DNA of 5,271 nt from Mollicutes bacterium (GTDB taxonomy: Bacteria; Bacillota_I; Bacilli_A; Izemoplasmatales; Izemoplasmataceae): positions 1 to 5,271 of the forward strand of contig PUKL01000024.1 of the NCBI GenBank assembly GCA_003552275.1, given 5' to 3'. Below the pieces are notes generated by a model, which did not search any database, was not told the origin of the DNA, and saw only the letters and a list, made by a program, of their open reading frames with translations. Shown in pieces: positions 1-5,271 of the stretch. Every line of letters starts with the position of its first letter. Position 1 is the first letter of the stretch. A program made the translations under genes and the position numbers.

Positions 1-612
1 ATTCCCGAACCCCGCGAGGAAGTCTCGAAATACGCACCCAAGGTCAAGATCATGGTCATCGACCCCGAGAAGATCAGAGACGTCATCGGTCCGGGCGGCA
101 AGATGATCAACGACATCATCGACCGCAACGACGATGTCAGAATCGACATCGAACAAGACGGACGTGTCACGATCATGCACACCGACATGGAACCCATCAA
201 CAACGCCATGAAGGAGATCGAGGACATCGTGCGGGTCGCCAAGGTCGGCGAAGTCTACCGCGGCAAGGTCGTCCGGATCGAGAAATTCGGCGCCTTCATC
301 GAACTCTGGCGCGGCACCGACGGACTCTGCCACATCTCCAAACTCGCGCATGAGCGCGTGGGCAAGGTCGAGGATGTCGTCAAACTCGGCGACAAGGTCG
401 ATGTCAAGGTCATCGGCATCGACGACCGCGGCCGCATCGACCTCTCCCGCAAGGCCACATTGCCGAAACCCAAGCCCGGGGAGGGCAAAGAGCCAAAAAA
501 GCCTGAGCGCGGTAGTCAAGACAAGGACAGAAGACCACCGCGCGACAGGAAACGCCGTCCCGAGAGACGGGGACCGAGACCGTCCCCAAAGAAAGACGAC
601 AAGAAACAATAA
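1..612 (+). CDS. pnp: Polyribonucleotide nucleotidyltransferase (PNPase), C-terminal part
   Basis: This is the 3' end of pnp; the reading frame is open from base 1 and stops at TAA 610-612, leaving 203 residues. PNPase is the phosphate-dependent 3'-to-5' exoribonuclease of bacterial mRNA turnover, a cytoplasmic trimer. The two catalytic RNase PH-like domains lie upstream of the window. Visible are the end of the linker, a KH domain with the VIGPGGK RNA-binding loop (fragment residues 28-34), and an S1 domain (about 83-151) opening with GEVYRGKV and containing FGAFIE, GTDGLCHIS and the closing DLSRK. The last 52 residues form a low-complexity tail rich in Lys, Arg and Pro (about 21 basic residues), probably disordered and RNA-binding. 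The ATG at 52 is internal to the KH domain and is not a start. No terminator follows; the rnpB promoter begins within about 12 nt of the stop. The family assignment is certain from the KH-S1 order and motifs. Confidence 0.97.
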   Translation: MPEPREEVSKYAPKVKIMVIDPEKIRDVIGPGGKMINDIIDRNDDVRIDIEQDGRVTIMHTDMEPINNAMKEIEDIVRVAKVGEVYRGKVVRIEKFGAFIELWRGTDGLCHISKLAHERVGKVEDVVKLGDKVDVKVIGIDDRGRIDLSRKATLPKPKPGEGKEPKKPERGSQDKDRRPPRDRKRRPERRGPRPSPKKDDKKQ

Positions 613-623
613 TCCGACACATA

Positions 624-632
624 TGATATAAT
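624..632 (+). promoter_or_regulatory. Extended -10 promoter of rnpB
   Basis: TGATATAAT at 624-632 is a perfect extended -10 element (TGn followed by consensus TATAAT). It begins 12 nt after the pnp stop and lies 14 nt before the RNase P RNA P1 helix, so transcription would start near 639-640 and leave only a few unpaired 5' bases. I see no convincing -35 hexamer at 16-18 bp spacing (around 601-610); the TG extension plausibly compensates. Assignment to rnpB rests on position and motif quality. Confidence 0.8.
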
Positions 633-645
633 GATGGTAGGATGA

Positions 646-1003
646 AACATTGCGCGTCGGGCGACCGAGCGTCCTACGGGGACGTTAGGAAAGTCCATGC
701 TAGCACGGGCTGCGACGCCCGTAGTGATCGTGATGGCGGAAACCATAACGCCATGCGCCCCGTTCGGGGCGACGGCCGGGAAAGCGACCCCTCGGGGCGT
801 GAGTACCTGTAAAAGTGCCACAGAGACGAGTCCGGGTGGAGACACCCGGAGTGGAACGGGTAAACCCCGCGAGCTAGAAACCCAAATTATGGTAGGGGCG
901 CCCTTCAACGGGAAATGAACCGGCGAAGGGGTGCGCATGTGCGCACAGATAAATGGTTGCCACCCGGAAGGGTACAGAACATGGCTTACAAACGCGCGAT
1001 GTC
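646..1003 (+). ncRNA. rnpB: RNase P RNA, type B (Bacillus-type)
   Basis: This is the catalytic RNA of RNase P, which removes the 5' leader of precursor tRNAs together with the RnpA protein. P1 closes the molecule: 647-657 pairs with 992-1002 (11 bp, one G-U). P2 pairs GGCGACC (about 659-665) with GGTTGCC (955-961). P4 is formed by AGGAAAGTCCATGC (687-700) and ACATGGCTTACA near 979-990. Other universal strings are GTGCCACAG (815-823) and the conserved stretch 871-898 containing GAAACCCAAAT and GGTAGGGG. Type B hallmarks are the P5.1 hairpin (706-710 with 717-721), P18 by position (931-936 with 941-946) and a short P19 (ACCC-GGAA-GGGT) just before the 3' half of P4. P12 is a perfect 8-bp stem with a GAGA tetraloop (831-850). 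At about 356 nt it is shorter than the roughly 400-nt B. subtilis RNA. Helix names come from recalled alignment to that RNA; gene identity is not in doubt. Ends are inferred from P1. Confidence 0.96.
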
Positions 1004-1037
1004 AAAAAGATGCCGGAGTCCGCTCCGGCATCTTTTT
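1004..1037 (+). terminator. Intrinsic terminator of rnpB
   Basis: A perfect 15-bp inverted repeat (1004-1018 with 1023-1037) with a TCCG loop carries a GC-rich upper stem (GATGCCGGAG) and a T5 run at the end. It starts one base after the P1 helix of the RNase P RNA, so it terminates the rnpB transcript almost at the mature 3' end. Because the 5' arm starts with A5, the element would also work on the minus strand. Confidence 0.95.
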
Positions 1038-1075
1038 ATTCGGACAACTTTGCACTTTTTCCCGAAGGCGCCTTG

Positions 1076-1084
1076 TGATAAAAT
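1076..1084 (+). promoter_or_regulatory. Extended -10 promoter of the GNAT-lepA operon
   Basis: TGATAAAAT at 1076-1084 is an extended -10 element (TGn plus TAAAAT, one mismatch to TATAAT), placed after the rnpB terminator and 38 nt before the chosen acetyltransferase start. Transcription would begin near 1091, giving a leader of about 32 nt. No good -35 is at normal spacing: TTGCAC at 1050-1055 is 23 bp away, while the 17-bp position holds only TTTTTC. It is the only promoter candidate I see for the four downstream genes. Confidence 0.65.
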
Positions 1085-1106
1085 GGGTATGTGTCATGAA
1101 ACACGG

Positions 1107-1114
1107 AAGGAAGG
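1107..1114 (+). promoter_or_regulatory. Ribosome binding site of the GNAT gene
   Basis: AAGGAAGG lies 8 nt before the ATG at 1123 and decides that start over the upstream in-frame ATG codons (931 and 1096). The ATG at 1096 has no purine-rich site at proper spacing, and 931 lies inside the RNase P RNA. Confidence 0.8.
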
Positions 1115-1122
1115 CGTTCGGA

Positions 1123-1695
1123 ATGTTGACAGGAGAAAAGGTGCGCATCCGTCTCGCTGACGAGGACGATGCCGACATGCTCGCCGATTGGTGGGCGGAC
1201 GGCGACATCATGGAACATGCGGGATTCCCCGAAGGGATCGCGACCGACCGTGATCGATTGAAAAAGCGATTGCGACGCCAACAAGACGACAAGAGGGCCC
1301 ATCGCGTCTACATTTTGGAAGACGCTTCCGGCACGGCCGTCGGCGAGATGAGCTCTTCCTTCAAAGACGATGCCACCGGTGTCGTCGGCATCAAGATATG
1401 CGAAGTCGCCGCACAGGGCAAGGGTCTCGGACCCGACGCCCTGAAGACGATGATGGCCCATGTGCTTTTCGATCTCGGCGCCGAAAGGATCGAGCTCGAC
1501 ACGATGGTGGAAAACACCCGCGCCCAGCACGTGTACGAATCTCTCGGCTTCGACCGGACGGCCGTCAGGAAGGATGTCTGGACCGACCAGCTGGGAAGAA
1601 AGCGGACCAGCGTCGAATACCGGATCACGAAGGACGCTTTTGCAAGGCTTCATCCCGACCGCGTCCCGCAAAAGGACAACCGCTCCGGACACTGA
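1123..1695 (+). CDS. GNAT family N-acetyltransferase (RimJ/RimL-like)
   Basis: A 190-residue protein of the GCN5-related acetyltransferase superfamily, which transfers an acetyl group from acetyl-CoA to an amine. The start MLTGEKVRIR is typical of the RimJ/RimL-type branch (beta-1 followed by an acidic DEDDAD helix start). The acetyl-CoA pyrophosphate loop is QGKGLG at residues 98-103, matching the Q/RxxGxG/A motif. Downstream, beta-5 (ERIELDTMVEN, about 121-131) leads into N131 and the diagnostic VYESLGF (137-143). The C-terminal strand SVEYRI (163-168) completes the fold. Its length suits a stand-alone enzyme. The substrate cannot be told: ribosomal protein N-termini, an antibiotic, a polyamine and an amino acid are all possible. 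The ATG at 1123 is chosen because of the upstream AAGGAAGG and because longer forms run into the terminator and rnpB. It appears to be first in an operon, 25 nt before lepA. Family confidence is high; specific function is unknown. Confidence 0.9.
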   Translation: MLTGEKVRIRLADEDDADMLADWWADGDIMEHAGFPEGIATDRDRLKKRLRRQQDDKRAHRVYILEDASGTAVGEMSSSFKDDATGVVGIKICEVAAQGKGLGPDALKTMMAHVLFDLGAERIELDTMVENTRAQHVYESLGFDRTAVRKDVWTDQLGRKRTSVEYRITKDAFARLHPDRVPQKDNRSGH

Positions 1696-1706
1696 TGCAT
1701 GCTTGG

Positions 1707-1714
1707 AAAGGAAG
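1707..1714 (+). promoter_or_regulatory. Ribosome binding site of lepA
   Basis: AAAGGAAG sits 6 nt before the ATG at 1721, with AAGGA (1708-1712) spaced 8 nt from it. It fixes the lepA start at 1721; the frame remains open back to 1460 but that upstream part overlaps the acetyltransferase gene in another frame. Confidence 0.8.
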
Positions 1715-1720
1715 ATCGAC

Positions 1721-3553
1721 ATGGACAACAATGCAATCGACAAGATAAAAGAACGGCAAAAACGGATCCGCAACTTCTCCATCATTGCCCATATCGATCA
1801 CGGCAAGAGCACCCTGGCCGACAGGATTCTCGAGAAGACGCGCTCCGTGACCGCACGGGAGATGCGTGAACAGCTCCTCGACTCGATGGACCTCGAAAGA
1901 GAGCGCGGCATCACCATCAAGCTGAACGCCGTGCAGCTTCTCTATCGCCACACCGATGATGAAGACTACATCCTCCATCTCATCGACACGCCCGGACATG
2001 TCGATTTCACCTATGAAGTGTCGCGGAGCCTCGCTGCGTGCGAGGGGGCGATTCTGGTCGTCGATGCCGCGCAAGGCATCGAGGCGCAGACGCTCGCCAA
2101 CGTCTATCTGGCCCTCGACAACGACCTCGAGATCATCCCCGTCATCAACAAGATCGACCTTCCGAACGCCGATGTCGAAAAAGTCAAGAAGGACATCGAG
2201 GATGTCATCGGTCTCGACGCGAATGAAGCGGTCCTCGCGAGCGCCAAGGAAGGTGAAGGCATCGACGATGTCCTCGCGGCCATCGTCGAGAGGATACCCG
2301 CGCCGACGGGCGAGGCCGAAAAGCCTCTCCGGGCGCTCATTTTCGATTCGCTGTACGACCCTTATCGCGGTGTCATCCCCTCCATCCGCATGGTAGAGGG
2401 TGTATTGCGGAAAGGGGACATGATCCGCATGATGGCGAGCAAGAAGGTCTACGAAGTGAGCGAGGTCGGTGTCAACACCCCCAAACCCCAACCCAAAGAG
2501 TATCTCGCCCCGGGCGATGTCGGCTATCTCGTGGCTTCCATCAAGTCGGTGGAGAACGTCCGGGTCGGCGACACCGTGACCCATGCCGAAAAGTCCGCCG
2601 CAACGCCCCTCCCCGGATACAGGACGATGAAATCGATGGTCTATTGCGGCCTCTTCCCGATCGACACGAACGAGTACAACGACCTGCGCGAGGCTTTGGA
2701 GAAGCTGAAACTGAACGATGCGAGTTTGATGTTCGAGCCGGAGAATTCGAAGGCGCTCGGTTTCGGCTTTCGCTGCGGATTCTTGGGGACGCTCCATCTC
2801 GAGATCATCCAAGAACGGATCCGGCGCGAATTCGACATCGGTCTCATCGCCACGGCCCCGAGTGTCGTCTACAATGTGCATCTGAAAGACGGCAGGACCA
2901 TCACCGTCGACAACCCCTGCCTCCTCCCCGACACCGACGAAGTGGCATCCATCGAGGAGCCCTATGTGGATGCGACCATCATGTGTCCGCGCGAGTATGT
3001 CGGCAACATCATGGAACTTTGTCAGAACAAGCGCGGCATCTACAAAGACACCCGCTATCTCGGCGATTATCGGGTCGAGCTCGCTTATGAGCTCCCCCTG
3101 CTTGAAATCGTCTACGACTTTTTCGACAAGCTGAAATCCTCCTCCAAAGGCTATGCGTCGCTCGACTATGATTTCAAGGGTTACAGAGAGAGCGATCTCG
3201 TCCGGATGGACATCCTCATCAACCATGAGCCCGTGGACGCCCTCTCCGTCATCGTCCATCGCGATTTCGCCCATAAACGCGGCAAGGCCATCACCGAAAG
3301 ACTCAAGGAACTCATCCCCCGCCAGATGTTCGAAGTGCCCGTGCAAGCCGCACTCGGCAACCGGATCGTCGCCCGTTCGACCATCCGGGCGCTCCGCAAG
3401 AACGTGCTCTCCAAGTGCTACGGCGGGGATGTGAGCAGAAAGAAGAAACTCCTCGAAAAACAAAAGGAGGGCAAGCGCCGCATGAAGAGCGTCGGTAAGG
3501 TCGATGTGCCGCAAGAAGCCTTCCTTTCCGTCCTCTCCCTCGAAGAAGACTGA
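1721..3553 (+). CDS. lepA: Elongation factor 4 (LepA), ribosomal back-translocase GTPase
   Basis: A 610-residue translational GTPase, the usual length for LepA/EF-4. The family binds the ribosome, can drive back-translocation in vitro, and is linked to translation under ionic stress and to ribosome biogenesis. The GTPase motifs are all present: G1 AHIDHGKS (23-30), the switch I region RERGITIK (60-67), G3 DTPGH (89-93), G4 NKID (143-146) and G5 SAK (174-176). His93 of the PGH motif, catalytic in translational GTPases, is intact. EF-G-like domains II, III and V follow. The LepA-specific C-terminal domain, which distinguishes it from EF-G, is clear from CYGGDVSRKKKLLEKQKEGK (about 566-585) and PQEAFLSVL near the end. 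The EF-G domain IV is absent, as expected. The gene lies 25 nt after the acetyltransferase and 34 nt before the acyltransferase, without promoter or terminator signals between. In many Bacillota hemW follows lepA; here it does not. Confidence 0.98.
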   Translation: MDNNAIDKIKERQKRIRNFSIIAHIDHGKSTLADRILEKTRSVTAREMREQLLDSMDLERERGITIKLNAVQLLYRHTDDEDYILHLIDTPGHVDFTYEVSRSLAACEGAILVVDAAQGIEAQTLANVYLALDNDLEIIPVINKIDLPNADVEKVKKDIEDVIGLDANEAVLASAKEGEGIDDVLAAIVERIPAPTGEAEKPLRALIFDSLYDPYRGVIPSIRMVEGVLRKGDMIRMMASKKVYEVSEVGVNTPKPQPKEYLAPGDVGYLVASIKSVENVRVGDTVTHAEKSAATPLPGYRTMKSMVYCGLFPIDTNEYNDLREALEKLKLNDASLMFEPENSKALGFGFRCGFLGTLHLEIIQERIRREFDIGLIATAPSVVYNVHLKDGRTITVDNPCLLPDTDEVASIEEPYVDATIMCPREYVGNIMELCQNKRGIYKDTRYLGDYRVELAYELPLLEIVYDFFDKLKSSSKGYASLDYDFKGYRESDLVRMDILINHEPVDALSVIVHRDFAHKRGKAITERLKELIPRQMFEVPVQAALGNRIVARSTIRALRKNVLSKCYGGDVSRKKKLLEKQKEGKRRMKSVGKVDVPQEAFLSVLSLEED

Positions 3554-3572
3554 ACACCCCATCCCTCTATGG

Positions 3573-3590
3573 AAAGGTGGATCCCCCTTG
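3573..3590 (+). promoter_or_regulatory. Ribosome binding site and TTG start of the acyltransferase gene, within a small hairpin
   Basis: AAAGGTGG (3573-3580) is one base off the ideal AAAGGAGG and stands 7 nt before a TTG at 3588-3590 that is in frame with the acyltransferase. No ATG in that frame near the N terminus has a comparable site: the first is at 3651, inside the conserved N-terminal part, and the ATG at 3569 is in another frame. Bases 3574-3580 can also pair with 3584-3589 around an ATC loop (6 bp with T3578 bulged), covering the ribosome binding site and the first two bases of the start codon. The site is well supported; any regulatory role of the hairpin is only an inference. Confidence 0.7.
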
Positions 3591-4778
3591 CGCAAAAGAA
3601 TCCGCCACACCGTGACGTATGCCGTTCTCCGTCCGTTCTTCCGTCTCTACATGAAACTCCGCTACAACCACACCGCCGTCCGCTTCCGCCCGCCGAAAGA
3701 CCTGAAAGGCCCCTATCTCGTCCTCTCCAACCATGTCATGGACATCGACCCCTTCACCGTGGGCCTCTCTTTCCGCGAGCCCATCTTCTATGTGGCCTCC
3801 GACATGATCTTTTCCGTCAAGTTCTGGGCCTTTTTCATGAAACTGCTCGTCATGCCGATCCCGAAGACCAAGTACCGTGCGGACCTCGCCACGATCCGCG
3901 ACATCCGCTCCGTCGTCAAGAGCGGCGGTTCCATCGGCATCTTCCCCGAGGGGAACGCCACATTCACGGGCGACCTCATGCCGATGCCGGAAGCGATCGC
4001 CAAGCTCGTGAAGCTCTTGAAGCTGCCCGTGCTCCTCTATAACATCGAGGGCGGTCATCTTTCCAACCCCCGCTGGGGTCGCGGCGTCCGCAAAGGCTAC
4101 ATGAAGGGCAGTGTGAAAAGAATTCTCCGTTATGAAGATTACAAGGATCTTTCCCCCGCCGACATCCTGACCGAGATCAAGACGGAACTCGCTGTCGATG
4201 ATCTGGCCTTCGCCGAGGAACATGCGACATTGTACAAAGGAACCGCTCCCGCGGAATACTTCGAAAGCACCTACTTTTTCTGTCCCGCCTGCCGTGCGTT
4301 CGACACCCTCCACAGCGAAAAGGACGCGGTGCACTGCACCTCGTGCGGTTTCACCTACGTCATCGACGGCTGGGGACGGCTTCATCCCGCCGAAGAAGAA
4401 GAAGAAACCACCATCACGAGCCGCACATGGTATGCGATGCAGAAGCGGGCGCTCGCCGAACATATCGACACACATCCTGAAGGCGTCCTTTTCCAAGACG
4501 AAGGCGAAAGAGTCCTCGATGTCGTCCGCTCGACGAAGAAGACGCTTCTCGGTGAAGGCGTGATCACGCTCTCGCCTTCCCGGTTCGAAGTGAAGATGGA
4601 CAAAGAACACATCGTATGGCCGGTGAAACATCTCGATGCCGCCGTGCAACAACGCAACAAACTCATCATCCACAACCGTGACGAGGAACGTACACTCTAT
4701 TTTTTGAACAATCCCCGCCGCAACGCCTTGAAATACGTCCTCGCCATCGAATACATGAACAGGGAGCGTAAGACATGA
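3588..4778 (+). CDS. PlsC-like acyltransferase with zinc ribbon and PH-like C-terminal region
   Basis: A 396-residue protein starting at TTG. Residues about 35-200 form a PlsC/LPLAT acyltransferase domain, the family that acylates lysophosphatidate or related lysolipids at the membrane. It shows the catalytic block I SNHVMDID (H49, D54, the HX4D motif) and block III FPEGN (119-123) with the essential Glu and Gly. Block I and III signatures support activity. A zinc ribbon follows: C232-P-A-C235 and C250-T-S-C253, with Phe and Trp around it. After an acidic run of five Glu (269-273), residues about 300-390 alternate short beta strands and end in a helix (NPRRNALKYVLAIEYM), which resembles a PH/GRAM-like fold. 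This makes it longer than classical PlsC (about 200-250 residues). No strong membrane-spanning segment is seen beyond amphipathic N-terminal stretches. The substrate is unknown. It overlaps the next gene by 4 nt, so the two are probably translationally coupled. The acyltransferase call is strong; the PH-like call is tentative. Confidence 0.88.
   Translation: MRKRIRHTVTYAVLRPFFRLYMKLRYNHTAVRFRPPKDLKGPYLVLSNHVMDIDPFTVGLSFREPIFYVASDMIFSVKFWAFFMKLLVMPIPKTKYRADLATIRDIRSVVKSGGSIGIFPEGNATFTGDLMPMPEAIAKLVKLLKLPVLLYNIEGGHLSNPRWGRGVRKGYMKGSVKRILRYEDYKDLSPADILTEIKTELAVDDLAFAEEHATLYKGTAPAEYFESTYFFCPACRAFDTLHSEKDAVHCTSCGFTYVIDGWGRLHPAEEEEETTITSRTWYAMQKRALAEHIDTHPEGVLFQDEGERVLDVVRSTKKTLLGEGVITLSPSRFEVKMDKEHIVWPVKHLDAAVQQRNKLIIHNRDEERTLYFLNNPRRNALKYVLAIEYMNRERKT
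4775..4778 (+). other. ATGA stop/start overlap between acyltransferase and transporter genes
   Basis: The ATG of the transporter (4775-4777) and the TGA of the acyltransferase (4776-4778) share bases, the common arrangement for termination-reinitiation coupling. The ribosome binding site AGGGAG (4761-4766) lies inside the acyltransferase coding end. It indicates that both proteins come from one mRNA. Confidence 0.9.
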
Positions 4779-5271
4779 TCGATTTCCGCGACTTCATCAT
4801 CTGGGAAGGCATGATGCATTTCGGATTTCTGGCATTGCTTTTGATGTTTGCGAATGTCCTCCGGCGGAAGGTGCCCTTCCTCAGAAGGTCCCTCCTCCCC
4901 ACGGCGGTCATCGCCGGGTTCTTGGGCCTCTTGGTCAAAGAGCTCGTCTATGCCCGCATCGTCGATGTCGGACAGATGCAGGACACCAACCGTTTCTTGG
5001 GCATGATCACCTACCATGCCATCGCCCTCGGCTTCATCGCCCTGGGGTTGAAGGTCCACGAAAAGTTCGTCGCCGGCACCCGCAAGGGACAGAGTTTCTT
5101 CAACGGGATGATCATCGTCTCCACCTATCTCTTGCAAGGTCTCATCGGCCTCGCCATCACCCTCCTTTTCGCCTATACGTTCTTCCCCTCGCTCTTCGCG
5201 AGTGCGGGGTTGTTGTTGCCGATGGGATTCGGGCAAGGACCCGGCCAGGCGCTGAACATCGGTGGCGTCTA
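4775..5271 (+). CDS. GltS-like (ESS family) sodium:glutamate symporter homologue, N-terminal part
   Basis: The frame opens at ATG 4775-4777, overlapping the acyltransferase TGA as ATGA, with AGGGAG (4761-4766) 8 nt upstream. It stays open to the window edge, giving 165 residues of a membrane protein. Hydrophobic segments lie near residues 13-28, 40-59, 74-92 and 111-135, followed by a shorter one at 138-152. The order matches the first half of GltS: a segment, a basic turn (RRKVPFLRR), a Pro-containing second segment (LLPTAVIAGFLGLL), a third with FIALGL, a Gly/Lys link, a fourth, then a glycine-rich signature GFGQGPGQA (151-159) where E. coli GltS has SGGHGTGAA. That signature is part of the substrate and Na+ binding hairpin in this family. 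I infer Na+-coupled uptake of glutamate or another carboxylate. The signature differs from classical GltS, so the substrate may differ. The C-terminal half lies beyond the window. The alignment is from memory, so the family call is moderately confident. Confidence 0.65.
   Translation, partial: MIDFRDFIIWEGMMHFGFLALLLMFANVLRRKVPFLRRSLLPTAVIAGFLGLLVKELVYARIVDVGQMQDTNRFLGMITYHAIALGFIALGLKVHEKFVAGTRKGQSFFNGMIIVSTYLLQGLIGLAITLLFAYTFFPSLFASAGLLLPMGFGQGPGQALNIGGV

Noticed and set aside
697..918. A 73-codon open frame inside the rnpB region
   Set aside because: The stretch is fully explained by conserved RNase P RNA helices and universal core strings.
931..1122. N-terminal extension of the acetyltransferase to the ATG at 931 or 1096
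   Set aside because: The 931 start lies within rnpB and the reading would cross the terminator; 1096 lacks a ribosome binding site. The family-typical N terminus begins at 1123.
1125..1130. TTGACA, a perfect -35 hexamer, at the start of the acetyltransferase gene
   Set aside because: No -10 element is found 16-18 bp downstream; it encodes part of the MLTG start and looks coincidental.
3554..3587. Terminator after lepA
   Set aside because: The only hairpin here is short, has no T run after it and contains the next gene's ribosome binding site.
1625..3610. A 661-codon open frame on the minus strand opposite lepA
   Set aside because: It mirrors lepA codon for codon, where GAC/GTC/ATC-rich usage leaves few antisense stops. 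The translation has no recognisable domain and no ribosome binding site was found, while the + strand is a full-length LepA.
4392..4406. (GAA)5 trinucleotide repeat in the acyltransferase gene as a phase-variable tract
   Set aside because: It is in frame and short; gain or loss of units changes only the number of Glu residues in a linker and cannot switch the gene off.
3567..4673. A 368-codon open frame on the minus strand opposite the acyltransferase gene
   Set aside because: Same compositional shadow effect; the + strand frame carries the acyltransferase and zinc motifs.

Overview
This is an ordinary-looking chromosomal housekeeping segment in which every gene reads on the + strand. The organism is probably a member of Bacillota or a related lineage. 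The best evidence is a type B (Bacillus-type) RNase P RNA, with the P5.1 hairpin, the P18/P19 arrangement and core strings close to the Bacillus subtilis RNA. Extended -10 promoters and strong AAGGA-like ribosome binding sites agree with that. Base composition is fairly GC-rich by eye, with heavy use of GAC, GTC, ATC and GCC codons, which is unusual for the low-GC groups where type B RNase P is best known. Three genes end in TGA and tryptophan is TGG, so the code is standard rather than the mycoplasma code. No genus can be assigned.

Layout: (1) 1-612 is the 3' end of pnp, covering the KH and S1 domains of polynucleotide phosphorylase plus a long basic tail. (2) 613-1037 holds an extended -10 promoter, the RNase P RNA gene rnpB (about 646-1003, roughly 356 nt) and a strong intrinsic terminator. 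(3) 1076-1084 is a second extended -10 promoter, which appears to start an operon: a GNAT acetyltransferase (1123-1695), lepA/EF-4 (1721-3553), a three-part PlsC-like acyltransferase (3588-4778, TTG start) and the first 165 codons of a GltS-like Na+/glutamate symporter homologue (4775 to the window edge). The gaps are 25 nt, 34 nt and a 4-nt ATGA overlap. No terminator is visible after any of these genes, which supports co-transcription.

Functionally, the left half concerns RNA turnover and tRNA 5' maturation (PNPase, RNase P). The operon combines translation (LepA, and possibly the GNAT enzyme if it modifies a protein or an aminoacyl substrate) with membrane functions (acyltransferase, transporter). 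I found no CRISPR array, mobile element, tRNA, defence island or other obviously new system. The least ordinary item is the acyltransferase, whose N-terminal PlsC domain is followed by a CxxC...CxxC zinc ribbon and a PH-like C-terminal region. Other points of interest are the compact rnpB and a small hairpin that would cover the ribosome binding site and TTG start of the acyltransferase.
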